In this document: one piece after another, positions 7,886 through 17,273 of the stretch | Layout: each line of letters starts with the position of its first letter | Numbering within the stretch: the stretch's first letter is position 1 | Source of the DNA: Tamlana sp. I1 | Lineage (GTDB): Bacteria; Bacteroidota; Bacteroidia; Flavobacteriales; Flavobacteriaceae | NCBI RefSeq assembly: GCF_015355625.1 | Contig: NZ_JACLAF010000011.1 | Location: 124,001-188,000, forward strand | DNA: 64,000 nucleotides | Reading direction: 5' to 3' | Made by a program: the position numbers and the translations under genes | Notes under the pieces: model-generated | Seen by the model: only the letters and a program-made list of their open reading frames with translations | Told to the model about the DNA's origin: nothing | Database searches by the model: none

Positions 7886-9790
7886 TTATAAATGACTTAA
7901 TTTATATGTGTTATTTGATGTAATAGCTATAATGTCATGCTCCAAAAGTAATTTTAATACAGTTTTCAGCTCGTTTTCAGAGCAGTTTATTTTTTCTAAA
8001 AGGGTTCTAGAATTGTAAGCTCCTGTTTCTAAAACTTCAATAACTTGTCGTTTTATACTAGTAATATCTAGAGGTGCTTCCTTTTTTTTCTGATTGATGC
8101 AAACCGAACATATTTTGCAAGCTTCAACATCTGTTTCTCCAAAATAGGAGAGCAGCTGAATGCTTTTGCAAACCGAATCATTTTCAATATAATCCAGCAT
8201 GGCTTGTACTTGATTTTGTTTCAGCTTATTTTGTTGTTTAATAATTGGCGCAATTCTATTTATCGTTTTTTCATCTTCTCTAGGTGCTATAAAAGTGACT
8301 TGTGCATCGGTTTTAGCTAAGTTTAAAGTAATGATTTCATCTTCTTCTAATTGTTGTAAAGTATGGATTAGTTCACCTTCTGAAACGGATGCTTTTTGTG
8401 CTACTTTAGGTAAATCTATTTTTGTTAGATGATCGAAAATACCGCCATACATGCGTAACATCGATTTTACAATAATCCCAAAAGATTGATGCGTATTTAA
8501 ATAATTAAAAAGTGCATTATTCGAAATTATAACCTGGATGGTGACTTTGTTTTTAAATTGCTTCGAAAGCGTAATCACACTATTCCTGTCTAAAAAAAGC
8601 AGGGCATTATAGCATAATATAGCAGGGAATTGATAGGTTTTACTGAAGCTGTTAAAATCGAAATCGAAGGTTTGGTATGCGCCTTCGCCATAAGAAATTT
8701 GAAAATAACTGCACAATTTTCGGTACACCTGTTTTATAAAATCTACCGTAGGTAAAACGTTTAAAAACTGATTTATAACCAATTCCTTATCACTATTATT
8801 CTTTAAAATTACAGCAAAAGCTTTGTCGCCATTACGTCCGGCACGACCAGCTTCTTGAAAATAACTTTCTATGCTTTCTGGTAAATTTAAGTGAATCACG
8901 GTTTTAACATCGGGCTTGTCTATTCCCATACCAAAGGCATTTGTCGCGACCATAACTTGGTTTTGGTTTTGCAACCAAGCCGTCATGTTTTTATCTTTTT
9001 CATCGTTTGATAAACCACCGTGATAAAAAGTAGCACTAATGTTTCTCGATTTTAAAAACGCCGAAATATCTAAAGTCGATTTTCTATTTCTAACATAAAT
9101 AATTGAAGATGCTGGATTCTTTTTTAAAATGGTTTCTAGTCTGTAATGTTTGTCATCTTCATGAAAAACCATGTAGGCTAAATTGCTTCTTTCAAAAGAG
9201 TTTTTAAATATTTTAGGCTGAATAAAATCGAGCTCCTTAACAATATCATCAACAACCTCTGGCTTTGCCGATGCGGTTAAAGCCACCACATTTGCTGAAG
9301 GTTTTAGTTGACGAAGCAATGCAATATTTTTATAAGCCGGTCTAAAATCACTGCCCCATTGCGAGATACAGTGGGCTTCATCAACCGCAATTAAATTCAC
9401 ATTCATTAACCGAATACGATCTTGAACCAATTCCTGCTGTAAACGTTCTGGCGAAATATATAAAAACTTGTAATTGCCGTAAATACAGTTGTCTAGCATA
9501 GTATCCAACTGGCTGTAGCTTATACCACTGGTTAAGGCCATGGCTTTAATGCCTTTATCGTTTAAGGCCTGAACTTGGTCTTTCATTAAAGCAATTAAGG
9601 GGGAAATAACGATGCAAATCCCGTCTTTTGCCAAAGCTGGAATTTGAAAACATAAGGATTTTCCACCACCTGTTGGTAATAACACAAAAGTGTCTTCGCC
9701 TTCAATAACCGCATTTATTATGGCTTCTTGTTCGGGTCTGAAACTTGTGAAATTCCAATAGCGTTCTAATATGTTAATAGGATGATCCAT
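7886..9790 (-). CDS. recQ: ATP-dependent DNA helicase RecQ family
   Basis: A 634-residue 3'-5' helicase of recombination repair. The Walker A motif LLPTGGGKSLCFQIP lies near residues 36-50, the DEAH box in VDEAHCISQWGSDFRP near 136-151, and the motif VI arginine finger in QEAGRAGRNG near 315. A cysteine group (CKICSVC near residue 560) and winged-helix-like sequence follow; a separate HRDC domain is not evident, as in short Bacteroidota RecQ paralogues. The order of the late cysteines differs from E. coli RecQ. It is probably co-transcribed with the P-loop gene upstream, whose stop is 1 base before its start. Confidence 0.93.
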   Translation of the reverse strand: MDHPINILERYWNFTSFRPEQEAIINAVIEGEDTFVLLPTGGGKSLCFQIPALAKDGICIVISPLIALMKDQVQALNDKGIKAMALTSGISYSQLDTMLDNCIYGNYKFLYISPERLQQELVQDRIRLMNVNLIAVDEAHCISQWGSDFRPAYKNIALLRQLKPSANVVALTASAKPEVVDDIVKELDFIQPKIFKNSFERSNLAYMVFHEDDKHYRLETILKKNPASSIIYVRNRKSTLDISAFLKSRNISATFYHGGLSNDEKDKNMTAWLQNQNQVMVATNAFGMGIDKPDVKTVIHLNLPESIESYFQEAGRAGRNGDKAFAVILKNNSDKELVINQFLNVLPTVDFIKQVYRKLCSYFQISYGEGAYQTFDFDFNSFSKTYQFPAILCYNALLFLDRNSVITLSKQFKNKVTIQVIISNNALFNYLNTHQSFGIIVKSMLRMYGGIFDHLTKIDLPKVAQKASVSEGELIHTLQQLEEDEIITLNLAKTDAQVTFIAPREDEKTINRIAPIIKQQNKLKQNQVQAMLDYIENDSVCKSIQLLSYFGETDVEACKICSVCINQKKKEAPLDITSIKRQVIEVLETGAYNSRTLLEKINCSENELKTVLKLLLEHDIIAITSNNTYKLSHL

Positions 9791-9791
9791 A

Positions 9792-10340
9792 TTAGAGCTG
9801 ACAGGTTTTTAAAATGAAATTTGTGCGATTTTCAGGAGTATCAAAAGGCACATCAATTAAGTTATAGTTGTATGATGTGTAGGTTTTAATTAGAAATTGA
9901 TGTATTTCTTCAGCTTGATTAAAATTCTCGTAACGCTCATTATCACTAGTGTAAATAGCTTTCCAAGGTTTTAAAATAAAAACGATATCGTATGTTGTTT
10001 TTTTACAAGCCTCGGTGAATTCTTTGGGATAAGCATCGCCTATATAATCCATATAAGCCAAAACATCGTGAACACCTCTGTCAAAAAAAACGGGTTTATT
10101 TTTTAGGTTTTCGGCAGCTTTAAATTGCTCTAAACGCCCGTTTAATAGCATATCGCTAAAAAGTAGGGGATTGGTTAAAAAAAGCTGATCGATGCCTTTT
10201 TCTTGGGCTTCAATAATAACCTGACGCGAAATTTCTTCCATGCAGGTAAAACCTTTTTTTATTAATGAGTTAATTAAAGTCGATTTTCCTGTTCCTGGAC
10301 CACCCGTAATAAGAATCTTTTTTGAGTTCAAATCATCCAT
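9792..10340 (-). CDS. P-loop ATPase/kinase-like protein (AAA_28-type)
   Basis: A 182-residue protein with an N-terminal Walker A motif ILITGGPGTGKSTLINSL (residues 9-26) and a Walker B-like FFDRGVHDVLAYMDY near residue 95. The latter resembles the AAA_28 and deoxynucleoside-kinase-like groups. The C-terminus has the typical tail YNYNLIDVPFDTPENRTNFIL. Related proteins are annotated as predicted ATPases; some NadR-type kinases share this shape. The substrate is unknown. It is placed immediately before recQ. Confidence 0.8.
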   Translation of the reverse strand: MDDLNSKKILITGGPGTGKSTLINSLIKKGFTCMEEISRQVIIEAQEKGIDQLFLTNPLLFSDMLLNGRLEQFKAAENLKNKPVFFDRGVHDVLAYMDYIGDAYPKEFTEACKKTTYDIVFILKPWKAIYTSDNERYENFNQAEEIHQFLIKTYTSYNYNLIDVPFDTPENRTNFILKTCQL

Positions 10341-10510
10341 ATTTGCTGTAAAAATCGGAATTTAACAGCGATAAAAAAAATAGAAAGACCATCAACATGA
10401 TTATAAATTACATTATCTTGAATTGATTTTGATATATTGGTACTTTTCAGGATACGAAACTGTATTATTGAAAAGATGAAATTGTATATTTGTACTAGAA
10501 AAAACACATT

Positions 10511-10804
10511 ATGAGCATACCTCCGAATTCAGAAGAATTTTACGAAAAATTAAAAGAACAATTATACGATACAACCCATTGGCCATCGGAATACTTATAT
10601 AAATTTATAGTGCTTTCAGATAAAGAAAGAATTACGAAATTAGAGGATATTTTCGATAATTTAGGCGCTGTAATAGAGACAAAAGAATCTGCAAAAGGAA
10701 AATATACAAGCGTATCTATTAACGTGAATATGAAATCTCCAGAAGCTGTTATCGAAAAGTATAAAGAAGTGGCAGAAAAGATTGAAGGTGTTATAAGTCT
10801 TTAG
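10511..10804 (+). CDS. DUF493 family protein (YbeD-like)
   Basis: A 97-residue protein with the alpha/beta ferredoxin-like pattern of the DUF493/YbeD family: FYEKLKEQLYDTTHWPSEYLYKFIV at residues 10-34, then GKYTSVSINVNMKSPEAVIEKY. YbeD-like proteins are thought to be regulatory (ACT-like fold) but no firm role is known. The gene is divergent from the P-loop/recQ pair and 65 bases upstream of the DUF4290 gene. Confidence 0.85.
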   Translation: MSIPPNSEEFYEKLKEQLYDTTHWPSEYLYKFIVLSDKERITKLEDIFDNLGAVIETKESAKGKYTSVSINVNMKSPEAVIEKYKEVAEKIEGVISL

Positions 10805-10869
10805 TTTTTTTTTGTATTTTGCGCATGCAGAAATACTTCCTGCAACAAATTTAACTCTACACATTTATT

Positions 10870-11529
10870 TTGATAGATAATTTAGAATACAACACAGAGC
10901 GTGAGCATTTAATCATTCCCGAATACGGAAGACATATGCAGAAAATGATTAATTACGCCAAATCACTTGAATCAAAAGAAGAACGTAATAAAGTCGCAAA
11001 AGGCATCATTGCTGTCATGGGAAACATGCAACCGCACTTAAGAGACGTTCCAGATTTTCAACATAAACTTTGGGATCAAATGTTTATCATGTCTAATTTT
11101 GAATTAGATGCCGATTCGCCTTACCCAATTCCTACTAAGGAAATTTACGAAGAGCGCCCAGAGCCTTTAAAATATCCTCAGAATTTTCCAAAATACCGTT
11201 TCTACGGAAACAATATTAAAACCATGATTGATGTGGCAAACACATGGGAAGATGGCGAGCTTAAAGAAGCTTTAACTTATACCATTGCAAACCACATGAA
11301 AAAGTGTTTTTTAAATTGGAATAAAGATACGGTTGAAGATGCTGTGATTTACGATCATTTATACGAGCTTTCTGGAGGAAAAATTAACTTGAAAAATTCT
11401 GAAGAAGATTTATCAGATTCTACAAGTTTAATGCGCTCAAAAACTAAGTTTTCAGGCAATACCAATAGCTCTAAGAAAACCTATCAAAAGAAAAGTAATT
11501 CGAATAACCGACAAAGAAAACGCTACTAG
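10870..11529 (+). CDS. DUF4290 family protein, TTG start
   Basis: A 219-residue protein typical of Bacteroidota, with the family opening LEYNTEREHLIIPEYGRHMQKM at residues 5-26, the YPIPTKEIYEERPEPLKYP segment near 85-105, and a basic, serine-rich low-complexity tail ending in RQRKRY that suggests nucleic-acid or ribosome contact. An in-frame TAA at 10,852 and no ATG before the conserved N-terminus leave TTG at 10,870 as the start. The function is unknown. It is 6 bases upstream of murA, as commonly seen, so it is probably in one operon with it. Confidence 0.85.
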   Translation: MIDNLEYNTEREHLIIPEYGRHMQKMINYAKSLESKEERNKVAKGIIAVMGNMQPHLRDVPDFQHKLWDQMFIMSNFELDADSPYPIPTKEIYEERPEPLKYPQNFPKYRFYGNNIKTMIDVANTWEDGELKEALTYTIANHMKKCFLNWNKDTVEDAVIYDHLYELSGGKINLKNSEEDLSDSTSLMRSKTKFSGNTNSSKKTYQKKSNSNNRQRKRY

Positions 11530-11535
11530 TATTTC

Positions 11536-12849
11536 ATGGGAACATTTATAATTGAAGGCGGACACCAACTAAAAGGAAGCATACAACCACAAGGCGCAAA
11601 AAACGAAGCTTTACAAATTTTGTGTGCTGTTTTGTTAACACCAGAATTAATTACCATCCATAATATTCCAAATATTGTCGATGTTAATAAATTAATTGAG
11701 TTGCTTAAAAAACTTGGTGTTAAAATAGAAAACATTGGCAAAGGCTCTTATACGTTTCAAGCTGATGAAGTTAATTTACCCTATTTAGAGTCTGAACAAT
11801 TTAAAATAGATGGTCGCGGTTTACGTGGGTCTATCATGATTGTCGGGCCTTTATTAGCGCGTTTTGGTAAAGGGTATATTCCTAAACCTGGAGGCGATAA
11901 AATTGGTCGTCGTCGATTAGATACCCATTTTGAAGGTCTTATAAATTTAGGAGCCAAATTTAGATACAGTAAAGAAGAGCAGTTTTATGGTGTTGAAGCC
12001 GAAAAACTTAAAGGAACTTACATGCTGCTTGAAGAAGCTTCGGTTACAGGAACAGCAAATATTGTAATGGCTGCCGTTTTAGCTGAAGGGCAAACCACAA
12101 TATACAATGCCGCTTGCGAGCCATATTTACAGCAGTTGTGTAAAATGCTGAATAGAATGGGCGCTAAAATTAGCGGTGTAGGCTCTAATTTATTAGTCAT
12201 TGATGGTGTTGAAAGTTTAGGTGGCACCGATCATACCATGCTTCCAGATATGATTGAAATTGGAAGTTGGATTGGGCTTGCGGCCATGACAAAAAGCGAG
12301 TTAACCATTACCAATGTGTCTTGGCATGATTTAGGCGTGATTCCGGCAACTTTTAGAAAATTAGGGATTACTGTTGAAAAACGAGGCGACGATATTTTTA
12401 TTCCAGCACACACAAACGGTTATGAAATACAAAGCTTTATAGATGGTTCTATTTTAAACATTTCTGATGCTCCATGGCCTGGATTTACTCCAGATTTATT
12501 AAGTATTATTTTGGTGGTAGCCACACAAGCTAGAGGCAGTGTTTTAATACATCAAAAAATGTTTGAAAGCCGTTTATTCTTCGTTGATAAATTGATTGAT
12601 ATGGGTGCAAAAATTATTTTATGCGATCCGCATCGTGCTACTGTTATCGGGCATGATTTTAAATCAACTTTAAAAGCAACCACTATGACATCACCAGATA
12701 TTCGCGCAGGGGTTTCCTTATTAATTGCAGCACTTTCTGCAAAAGGAACGTCTTCAATACAGAATATAGAGCAAATAGATCGTGGTTACGAACATATTGA
12801 TGAGCGTTTACGCGCCATTGGAGCGAAAATTACGCGTGTTGAAGATTAA
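11536..12849 (+). CDS. murA: UDP-N-acetylglucosamine 1-carboxyvinyltransferase
   Basis: First committed enzyme of peptidoglycan synthesis: transfers enolpyruvate from PEP to UDP-GlcNAc. Length 437 residues is normal. The N-terminal GAKNEALQILCAVLLT (residues 20-35) contains the conserved K22-N23 pair. The active-site loop, which in E. coli is PGGCTIG with Cys115, reads PGGDKIGRRRLDTH here, with Asp121 in the cysteine position. Cys-to-Asp MurA enzymes are active but not alkylated by fosfomycin, so intrinsic resistance is predicted. Otherwise typical EPSP-synthase-fold repeats follow. It is co-directional with the DUF4290 gene and ends before a strong bidirectional terminator. Confidence 0.97.
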   Translation: MGTFIIEGGHQLKGSIQPQGAKNEALQILCAVLLTPELITIHNIPNIVDVNKLIELLKKLGVKIENIGKGSYTFQADEVNLPYLESEQFKIDGRGLRGSIMIVGPLLARFGKGYIPKPGGDKIGRRRLDTHFEGLINLGAKFRYSKEEQFYGVEAEKLKGTYMLLEEASVTGTANIVMAAVLAEGQTTIYNAACEPYLQQLCKMLNRMGAKISGVGSNLLVIDGVESLGGTDHTMLPDMIEIGSWIGLAAMTKSELTITNVSWHDLGVIPATFRKLGITVEKRGDDIFIPAHTNGYEIQSFIDGSILNISDAPWPGFTPDLLSIILVVATQARGSVLIHQKMFESRLFFVDKLIDMGAKIILCDPHRATVIGHDFKSTLKATTMTSPDIRAGVSLLIAALSAKGTSSIQNIEQIDRGYEHIDERLRAIGAKITRVED

Positions 12850-12950
12850 GTAATCGAAAGGTTAAAAATGAAAATTTAAATGTAGTTACTTAGCTTTAAA
12901 CGAATCTTTTTAAAAAAAAATATAATGACCACGTTAAGATGGTTTTAGGT

Positions 12951-12992
12951 AAAAAAAAAGCCCTTATTAAAATTTTAATAAGGGCTTTTTTT
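12951..12992. terminator. Bidirectional terminator
   Basis: AAAAAGCCCTTATTAAAA pairs with TTTTAATAAGGGCTTTTT, with A-runs on the left and T-runs on the right. It serves both murA (plus) and the small minus-strand gene ending at 13,004. Confidence 0.9.
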
Positions 12993-13003
12993 ATGGTTTA
13001 AGG

Positions 13004-13219
13004 TTAAGGTCTACCTTTTAACCTTTTTTCAATTTTTTGTTTAATGACTGTTAATCGTTTCATTAAATCCATGATTTCAGGATCTTTTTCTTCTTTATAA
13101 ATGGTATTTAAGCCTAGAATAAGGTCTTTTACTTCTCTAGATGATTCAATACGCTCGCTGGTTGTTTTAAAAGTGTGTTTGCGTTGTTCGAATTCTAAAG
13201 CGCGTTCTATAATCTCCAT
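13004..13219 (-). CDS. Small helical protein of unknown function
   Basis: A 71-residue charged, probably all-helical protein (MEIIERALEFEQRKHTFKTT at the N-terminus, VIKQKIEKRLKGRP at the end). No signal peptide or known motif is visible. Similar short proteins occur widely in Flavobacteriia next to core genes. It has its own promoter region upstream and shares a terminator with murA. No function is proposed. Confidence 0.7.
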   Translation of the reverse strand: MEIIERALEFEQRKHTFKTTSERIESSREVKDLILGLNTIYKEEKDPEIMDLMKRLTVIKQKIEKRLKGRP

Positions 13220-13545
13220 AGTATGTTTTTAATCTTTAATCAGTTTAAGGGTTGTAAAAAGACAAGTTCTTCTCACAATTTGCCAATATAATAAAATCTA
13301 TTATATTTTTGTTTTTTATAGAGAATAATTATGTAAATTTTAGCACTTCAAAAAAGATATCACCTACTTTTTATGTTATTATAGCTTTTAAATTCCAAAA
13401 GATGATCTTCTTTAAACTGTTTTAGCGCATGTTTTTCGATTATTTTATCATGTTTATCGAGATAACTTCTTTTTATTTGGTCCAAGGCAAGTCTTTATAA
13501 ATTGATTAATTTAGTCAATTAAGAATACATTATATAAATCCATTT
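13220..13545. other. Intergenic region ahead of the GH53 gene, with orphan open frame
   Basis: AT-rich gap that marks the change from core genes to the polysaccharide region. The minus strand has an open frame from 13,494 to 13,360 (about 44 codons, rich in K, E, D and H, beginning RLALDQIKRSYLDKHD) with no ATG and a stop directly upstream; it may be the tail of a lost gene. A short inverted repeat (AATTGA / TCAATT at about 13,500-13,521) precedes the GH53 start. I found no copy of the 41-nt operator here. Confidence 0.4.
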
Positions 13546-14694
13546 ATGAAGATGCTATTTTATCCGTTTATCCTATCGCTTTATTTGTTTTTTACGGCTT
13601 GTGGAGCTGATGATGTTTCCGGTTCAAAACCAGATGTAGAAGTCCCAGATGCTATTACAACTTTTTATTATGGAGCCGATTTGTCTTATGTTAATGAGAT
13701 GGAAGATTGCGGTGCTATTTATAAAAATGATAGCGGTATGGCCGAAGATCCGTATAAAATTTTTAGTGATGCAGGAACTAATTTAGTACGTGTCCGTTTG
13801 TGGCATAATCCTACTTGGACTAACTATTCTAATTACGAAGATGTTAAAAAATCAATATACAGAGCAAAGCAGCATGGTATGAAGGTGTTGTTAGATTTTC
13901 ATTATTCTGATTCTTGGACAGACCCCGAAAAACAAAAGATTCCAGCGGCTTGGGAAAGCGAGATGGAAAACAATGATGCTTTAGGAAAGCTATTATACGA
14001 TTACACATATAATACTTTAAAGGATTTACATACCGCCCAATTGCTTCCTGAAATAGTTCAGGTGGGTAATGAAACAAATCCAATGATATTACAGGGCGAC
14101 CATTTGGTTTGGCCAATTAATTGGGATAGAAATGCTTATTTATTAAATAAAGGCATCCAGGCGGTACGCGATATTTCAAAAGAGACAGATAAAAAAGTAG
14201 AAGTAATGCTTCATATTGCGCAACCCGAAAACGGGCTTTGGTGGTTTAAGGATGCTGTTGCAAATGGCGTAAACGATTTTGACTGGATCGGTTTATCCTA
14301 TTATCCAATTTGGTCGGAGTACAAGCTAAATGATGTAGGGACTGCATTAACAGAACTAATAAGTACTTATAAAAAACGCTTAATGATTGTTGAAACAGCT
14401 TATCCTTTTACAATGGAAAATAATGATGCTGCAAATAATATTTTGGATAATACCGCGCTTATTTCAGGTTATCCCGCTACACAACAAGGACAATTAAACT
14501 ACCTCAATAAATTAGCAGAAATTATTAAAAACTCTGGAGGAGAGGGCTTGGTGTATTGGGAGCCAGCTTGGATTTCTACCAAATGTAGTACACTTTGGGG
14601 CGAGGGGTCGCATTGGGATAATGCAACGCTTTTCGATTTTAATAATAAAGTAAATTTGGGCATGCAATTTTATAATGCTTCATTAAAAAAATAA
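13546..14694 (+). CDS. Endo-beta-1,4-galactanase, GH53 lipoprotein
   Basis: GH53 enzymes cut beta-1,4-galactan in arabinogalactan I and related galactans. The 382-residue protein starts with a lipoprotein signal (FFTACGADD, Cys19), so it is predicted to be surface or periplasm anchored. The GH53 barrel follows from about residue 38 (YYGADLSYVNEME): RVRLWHNP near 82, the acid/base Glu176 in VQVGNETNP, and the nucleophile Glu283 in IVETAYPF. The partner gene 23 bases downstream is a GH2 exo-enzyme, which would take the released galacto-oligosaccharides. No copy of the shared 41-nt operator precedes it, so this pair may be controlled separately from the sulfatase operons. Confidence 0.93.
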   Translation: MKMLFYPFILSLYLFFTACGADDVSGSKPDVEVPDAITTFYYGADLSYVNEMEDCGAIYKNDSGMAEDPYKIFSDAGTNLVRVRLWHNPTWTNYSNYEDVKKSIYRAKQHGMKVLLDFHYSDSWTDPEKQKIPAAWESEMENNDALGKLLYDYTYNTLKDLHTAQLLPEIVQVGNETNPMILQGDHLVWPINWDRNAYLLNKGIQAVRDISKETDKKVEVMLHIAQPENGLWWFKDAVANGVNDFDWIGLSYYPIWSEYKLNDVGTALTELISTYKKRLMIVETAYPFTMENNDAANNILDNTALISGYPATQQGQLNYLNKLAEIIKNSGGEGLVYWEPAWISTKCSTLWGEGSHWDNATLFDFNNKVNLGMQFYNASLKK

Positions 14695-14717
14695 TAAAGA
14701 TTAAATCCGTTTATAGA

Positions 14718-17165
14718 ATGACTTTCAGTTCAAAATTAAATCGCTATTTAGTGCTATTTGCAATGGCTGTATTTTTTCCAAAGCACGAAATTATAGCGCA
14801 AACAAGAGCCATTACAACCTTAGAATCGGGTTGGAAATTTCAAAAAGGAGACTTCAAAAATGCTATGGAAGTTAATTTTGATGATTCGAAATGGCAAAAC
14901 GTTTCAGTGCCTCATGATTGGGCAATCTATGGGCCATTTGATAAGGAAATTGATAAGCAGAATGTAGCCATTGTACAAAATGGTGAAAAAGTAGCTTCAG
15001 AAAAAACAGGACGTACAGGCGCTTTGCCACACATAGGAACAGCGTGGTACAGAACGCAATTTGATATTTCAGAATCCGATTTGTCTAAAAAAGTCATTTT
15101 GCTTTTTGAAGGAGCCATGAGTGAGCCTCAAATATTTTTAAATGGAAAAAAAATAGGAGAGTGGGCTTATGGATACAGTTATTTTTATTTTGATATTTCT
15201 GAATTCATTAAAAAAGGCAAAAACACATTGGCTGTACAATTAACAAATAAAGCTTTTGCTTCACGTTGGTACCCTGGAGCTGGATTGTATAGAAAAGTAA
15301 GTTTAATCACTAAAAATAAAGAAAGTATTAATCAATGGGGCACCTTCATTACCACGCCTTTTATTAGTAAAGAATCTGCCAAAGTTAATGTAAAAACGAA
15401 AGTTTCTGTTGAAAACGGCACTTTGGTAACTACCATTTTTAATGCAGAAGAAACTGCTTTAGGTTCAGATAAAAGTACTTTAGAATTTGGTCAGGAATTT
15501 GATCAAAACATCAAAGTTAAAAATCCTAATTTATGGAGTCCAGAAAATCCCTATTTATATAAGGCCGTTACACAGTTTTTTGTTGAAGGTGTGTTAAAAG
15601 ATGAGGTAACCACGCGTTTTGGAATTCGAGAAATTAAATATGAAGCGAATAAGGGATTTAGTTTAAACGGTGAAGTCACAAAATTTAAAGGGGTTTGTTT
15701 GCATCACGATTTAGGCCCTTTAGGCACTGCGGTAAATATCGCAGCACTACGTAGGCAATTAGTTATTTTAAAAGATATGGGTTGTAATGCCATTCGCAGT
15801 TCGCATAACATGCCTTCTTTTGAGCAATTGCAGTTATGTGATGAGATGGGGTTCATGTTTTTAGCTGAAAGTTTTGATGAATGGGCGAAACCAAAAGTAG
15901 AAAATGGATATAATCGATTTTTTGAAGCCTATGCAGAAAAAGATATAGTAAATCTGGTTCATGCTACTAGAAATCATCCATCAATAGTGATGTGGAGTTC
16001 GGGCAACGAAGTACCAGATCAATGGGGTAATGAAGGTGTAAAACGCGCCAAATGGTTACAAGATTTATTTCATAGAGAAGACCCTACACGCCCTGTAACT
16101 GTTGGAATGGATCAGGTAAAAGCAACTATGGAGTCTGGCTTTGGTGCCTTATTGGATGTTCCAGGATTAAATTACCGTGTGCATTTATATGAAGAGGCTT
16201 TTGATAAATTTCCACAGGGGTTTATTTTGGGTTCCGAAACGGCTTCTACAGTAAGTTCAAGGGGGATTTATAAATTTCCTGTTGAAAAAGCTTCGATGAA
16301 AACCTATCCAGATTTTCAAAGTTCTTCTTATGATTTTGAATACTGTAGCTGGTCTAACCTTCCAGATGATGATTTTGTGTTACAAGATGATAAGCCTTGG
16401 GTTATTGGAGAATTTGTATGGACAGGGTTTGATTATCTTGGCGAGCCAACTCCTTATGATAATAGTTGGCCATCACGCAGTTCCTATTTCGGAATCTCAG
16501 ATTTAGCAGGATTGCCAAAAGATAGATTTTATTTGTATAGAAGTCGCTGGAATACAGATGCGGAAACTTTACATATTTTGCCACATTGGAACTGGGAAGG
16601 ACGCGAAGGAGAAAAAACACCAGTTTTTGTCTATACCAACTATGATGCTGCCGAGCTTTTTGTTAACGGAAAAAGTATGGGGATTCAAAAAAAGAATCCT
16701 TCTACACCACAAAACAGATACCGATTAATGTGGATGGATGTTATTTACCAACCAGGGAGTATAAAAGTAGTGGCTTTTGATAAAACAGGACATCCTGTTG
16801 CTGAAAATGAAATTAAAACAGCAGGAAAACCGTATCAAATTGTTTTAAAATCAGATAGAAAAATAATAAAAGCCGATGGTAAAGATTTAGTTTTTGTTGA
16901 AGTTGCTGTGGTTGATAAAAACGGAATTCCATGCCCAACAGCAACCAATCAATTACAATTTAAGGTTTCAGGAAACGGTAAGTTTAGAGCGGCTTGTAAT
17001 GGCGATGCTACGTCTTTAGAACTATTTCATTTACCAACGATGAAACTGTTTAGTGGAAAATTAGTTGTTTTGGTAGAGTCGACCAAGGTTGCAGGACCAA
17101 TGGAATTACTCGTCTCTGGAAAAGGTTTACAAAAAGGCCGTTTGAAATTGCAGGCAACCCATTGA
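14718..17165 (+). CDS. Secreted GH2 beta-galactosidase-type enzyme
   Basis: An 815-residue GH2 enzyme with a signal peptide (cleavage near IIAQ, residues 25-28). Domains in order are the sugar-binding jelly roll (about 35-210, with VSVPHDWAIYGPF and WYRTQFD), an Ig-like domain (220-320), the TIM barrel (320-610) and C-terminal Ig-like parts (640-810). The acid/base is Glu431 in SSGNEVP and the nucleophile Glu565 in GEFVWTGFDY. Specificity is probably beta-galactosidase, given the GH53 gene before it; beta-glucuronidase or mannosidase specificities share this architecture and are not excluded. Confidence 0.9.
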   Translation: MTFSSKLNRYLVLFAMAVFFPKHEIIAQTRAITTLESGWKFQKGDFKNAMEVNFDDSKWQNVSVPHDWAIYGPFDKEIDKQNVAIVQNGEKVASEKTGRTGALPHIGTAWYRTQFDISESDLSKKVILLFEGAMSEPQIFLNGKKIGEWAYGYSYFYFDISEFIKKGKNTLAVQLTNKAFASRWYPGAGLYRKVSLITKNKESINQWGTFITTPFISKESAKVNVKTKVSVENGTLVTTIFNAEETALGSDKSTLEFGQEFDQNIKVKNPNLWSPENPYLYKAVTQFFVEGVLKDEVTTRFGIREIKYEANKGFSLNGEVTKFKGVCLHHDLGPLGTAVNIAALRRQLVILKDMGCNAIRSSHNMPSFEQLQLCDEMGFMFLAESFDEWAKPKVENGYNRFFEAYAEKDIVNLVHATRNHPSIVMWSSGNEVPDQWGNEGVKRAKWLQDLFHREDPTRPVTVGMDQVKATMESGFGALLDVPGLNYRVHLYEEAFDKFPQGFILGSETASTVSSRGIYKFPVEKASMKTYPDFQSSSYDFEYCSWSNLPDDDFVLQDDKPWVIGEFVWTGFDYLGEPTPYDNSWPSRSSYFGISDLAGLPKDRFYLYRSRWNTDAETLHILPHWNWEGREGEKTPVFVYTNYDAAELFVNGKSMGIQKKNPSTPQNRYRLMWMDVIYQPGSIKVVAFDKTGHPVAENEIKTAGKPYQIVLKSDRKIIKADGKDLVFVEVAVVDKNGIPCPTATNQLQFKVSGNGKFRAACNGDATSLELFHLPTMKLFSGKLVVLVESTKVAGPMELLVSGKGLQKGRLKLQATH

Positions 17166-17273
17166 TTATTTCTTTTAAAATTAAAGCACTTGGTGTGAAA
17201 GCTGCTATTTTAATTTATACATTTATTTAATTTCTTATTAAAACAATGTTTAACAGTTAAAAACAAACATCTC

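Noticed and set aside
13413-13445. AAAC followed about 23 bases later by a TATTTTAT box upstream of GH53
   Set aside because: The spacing is off, the distal TTTGAC half is absent and the box is far from the gene, so it is not counted as an operator copy.
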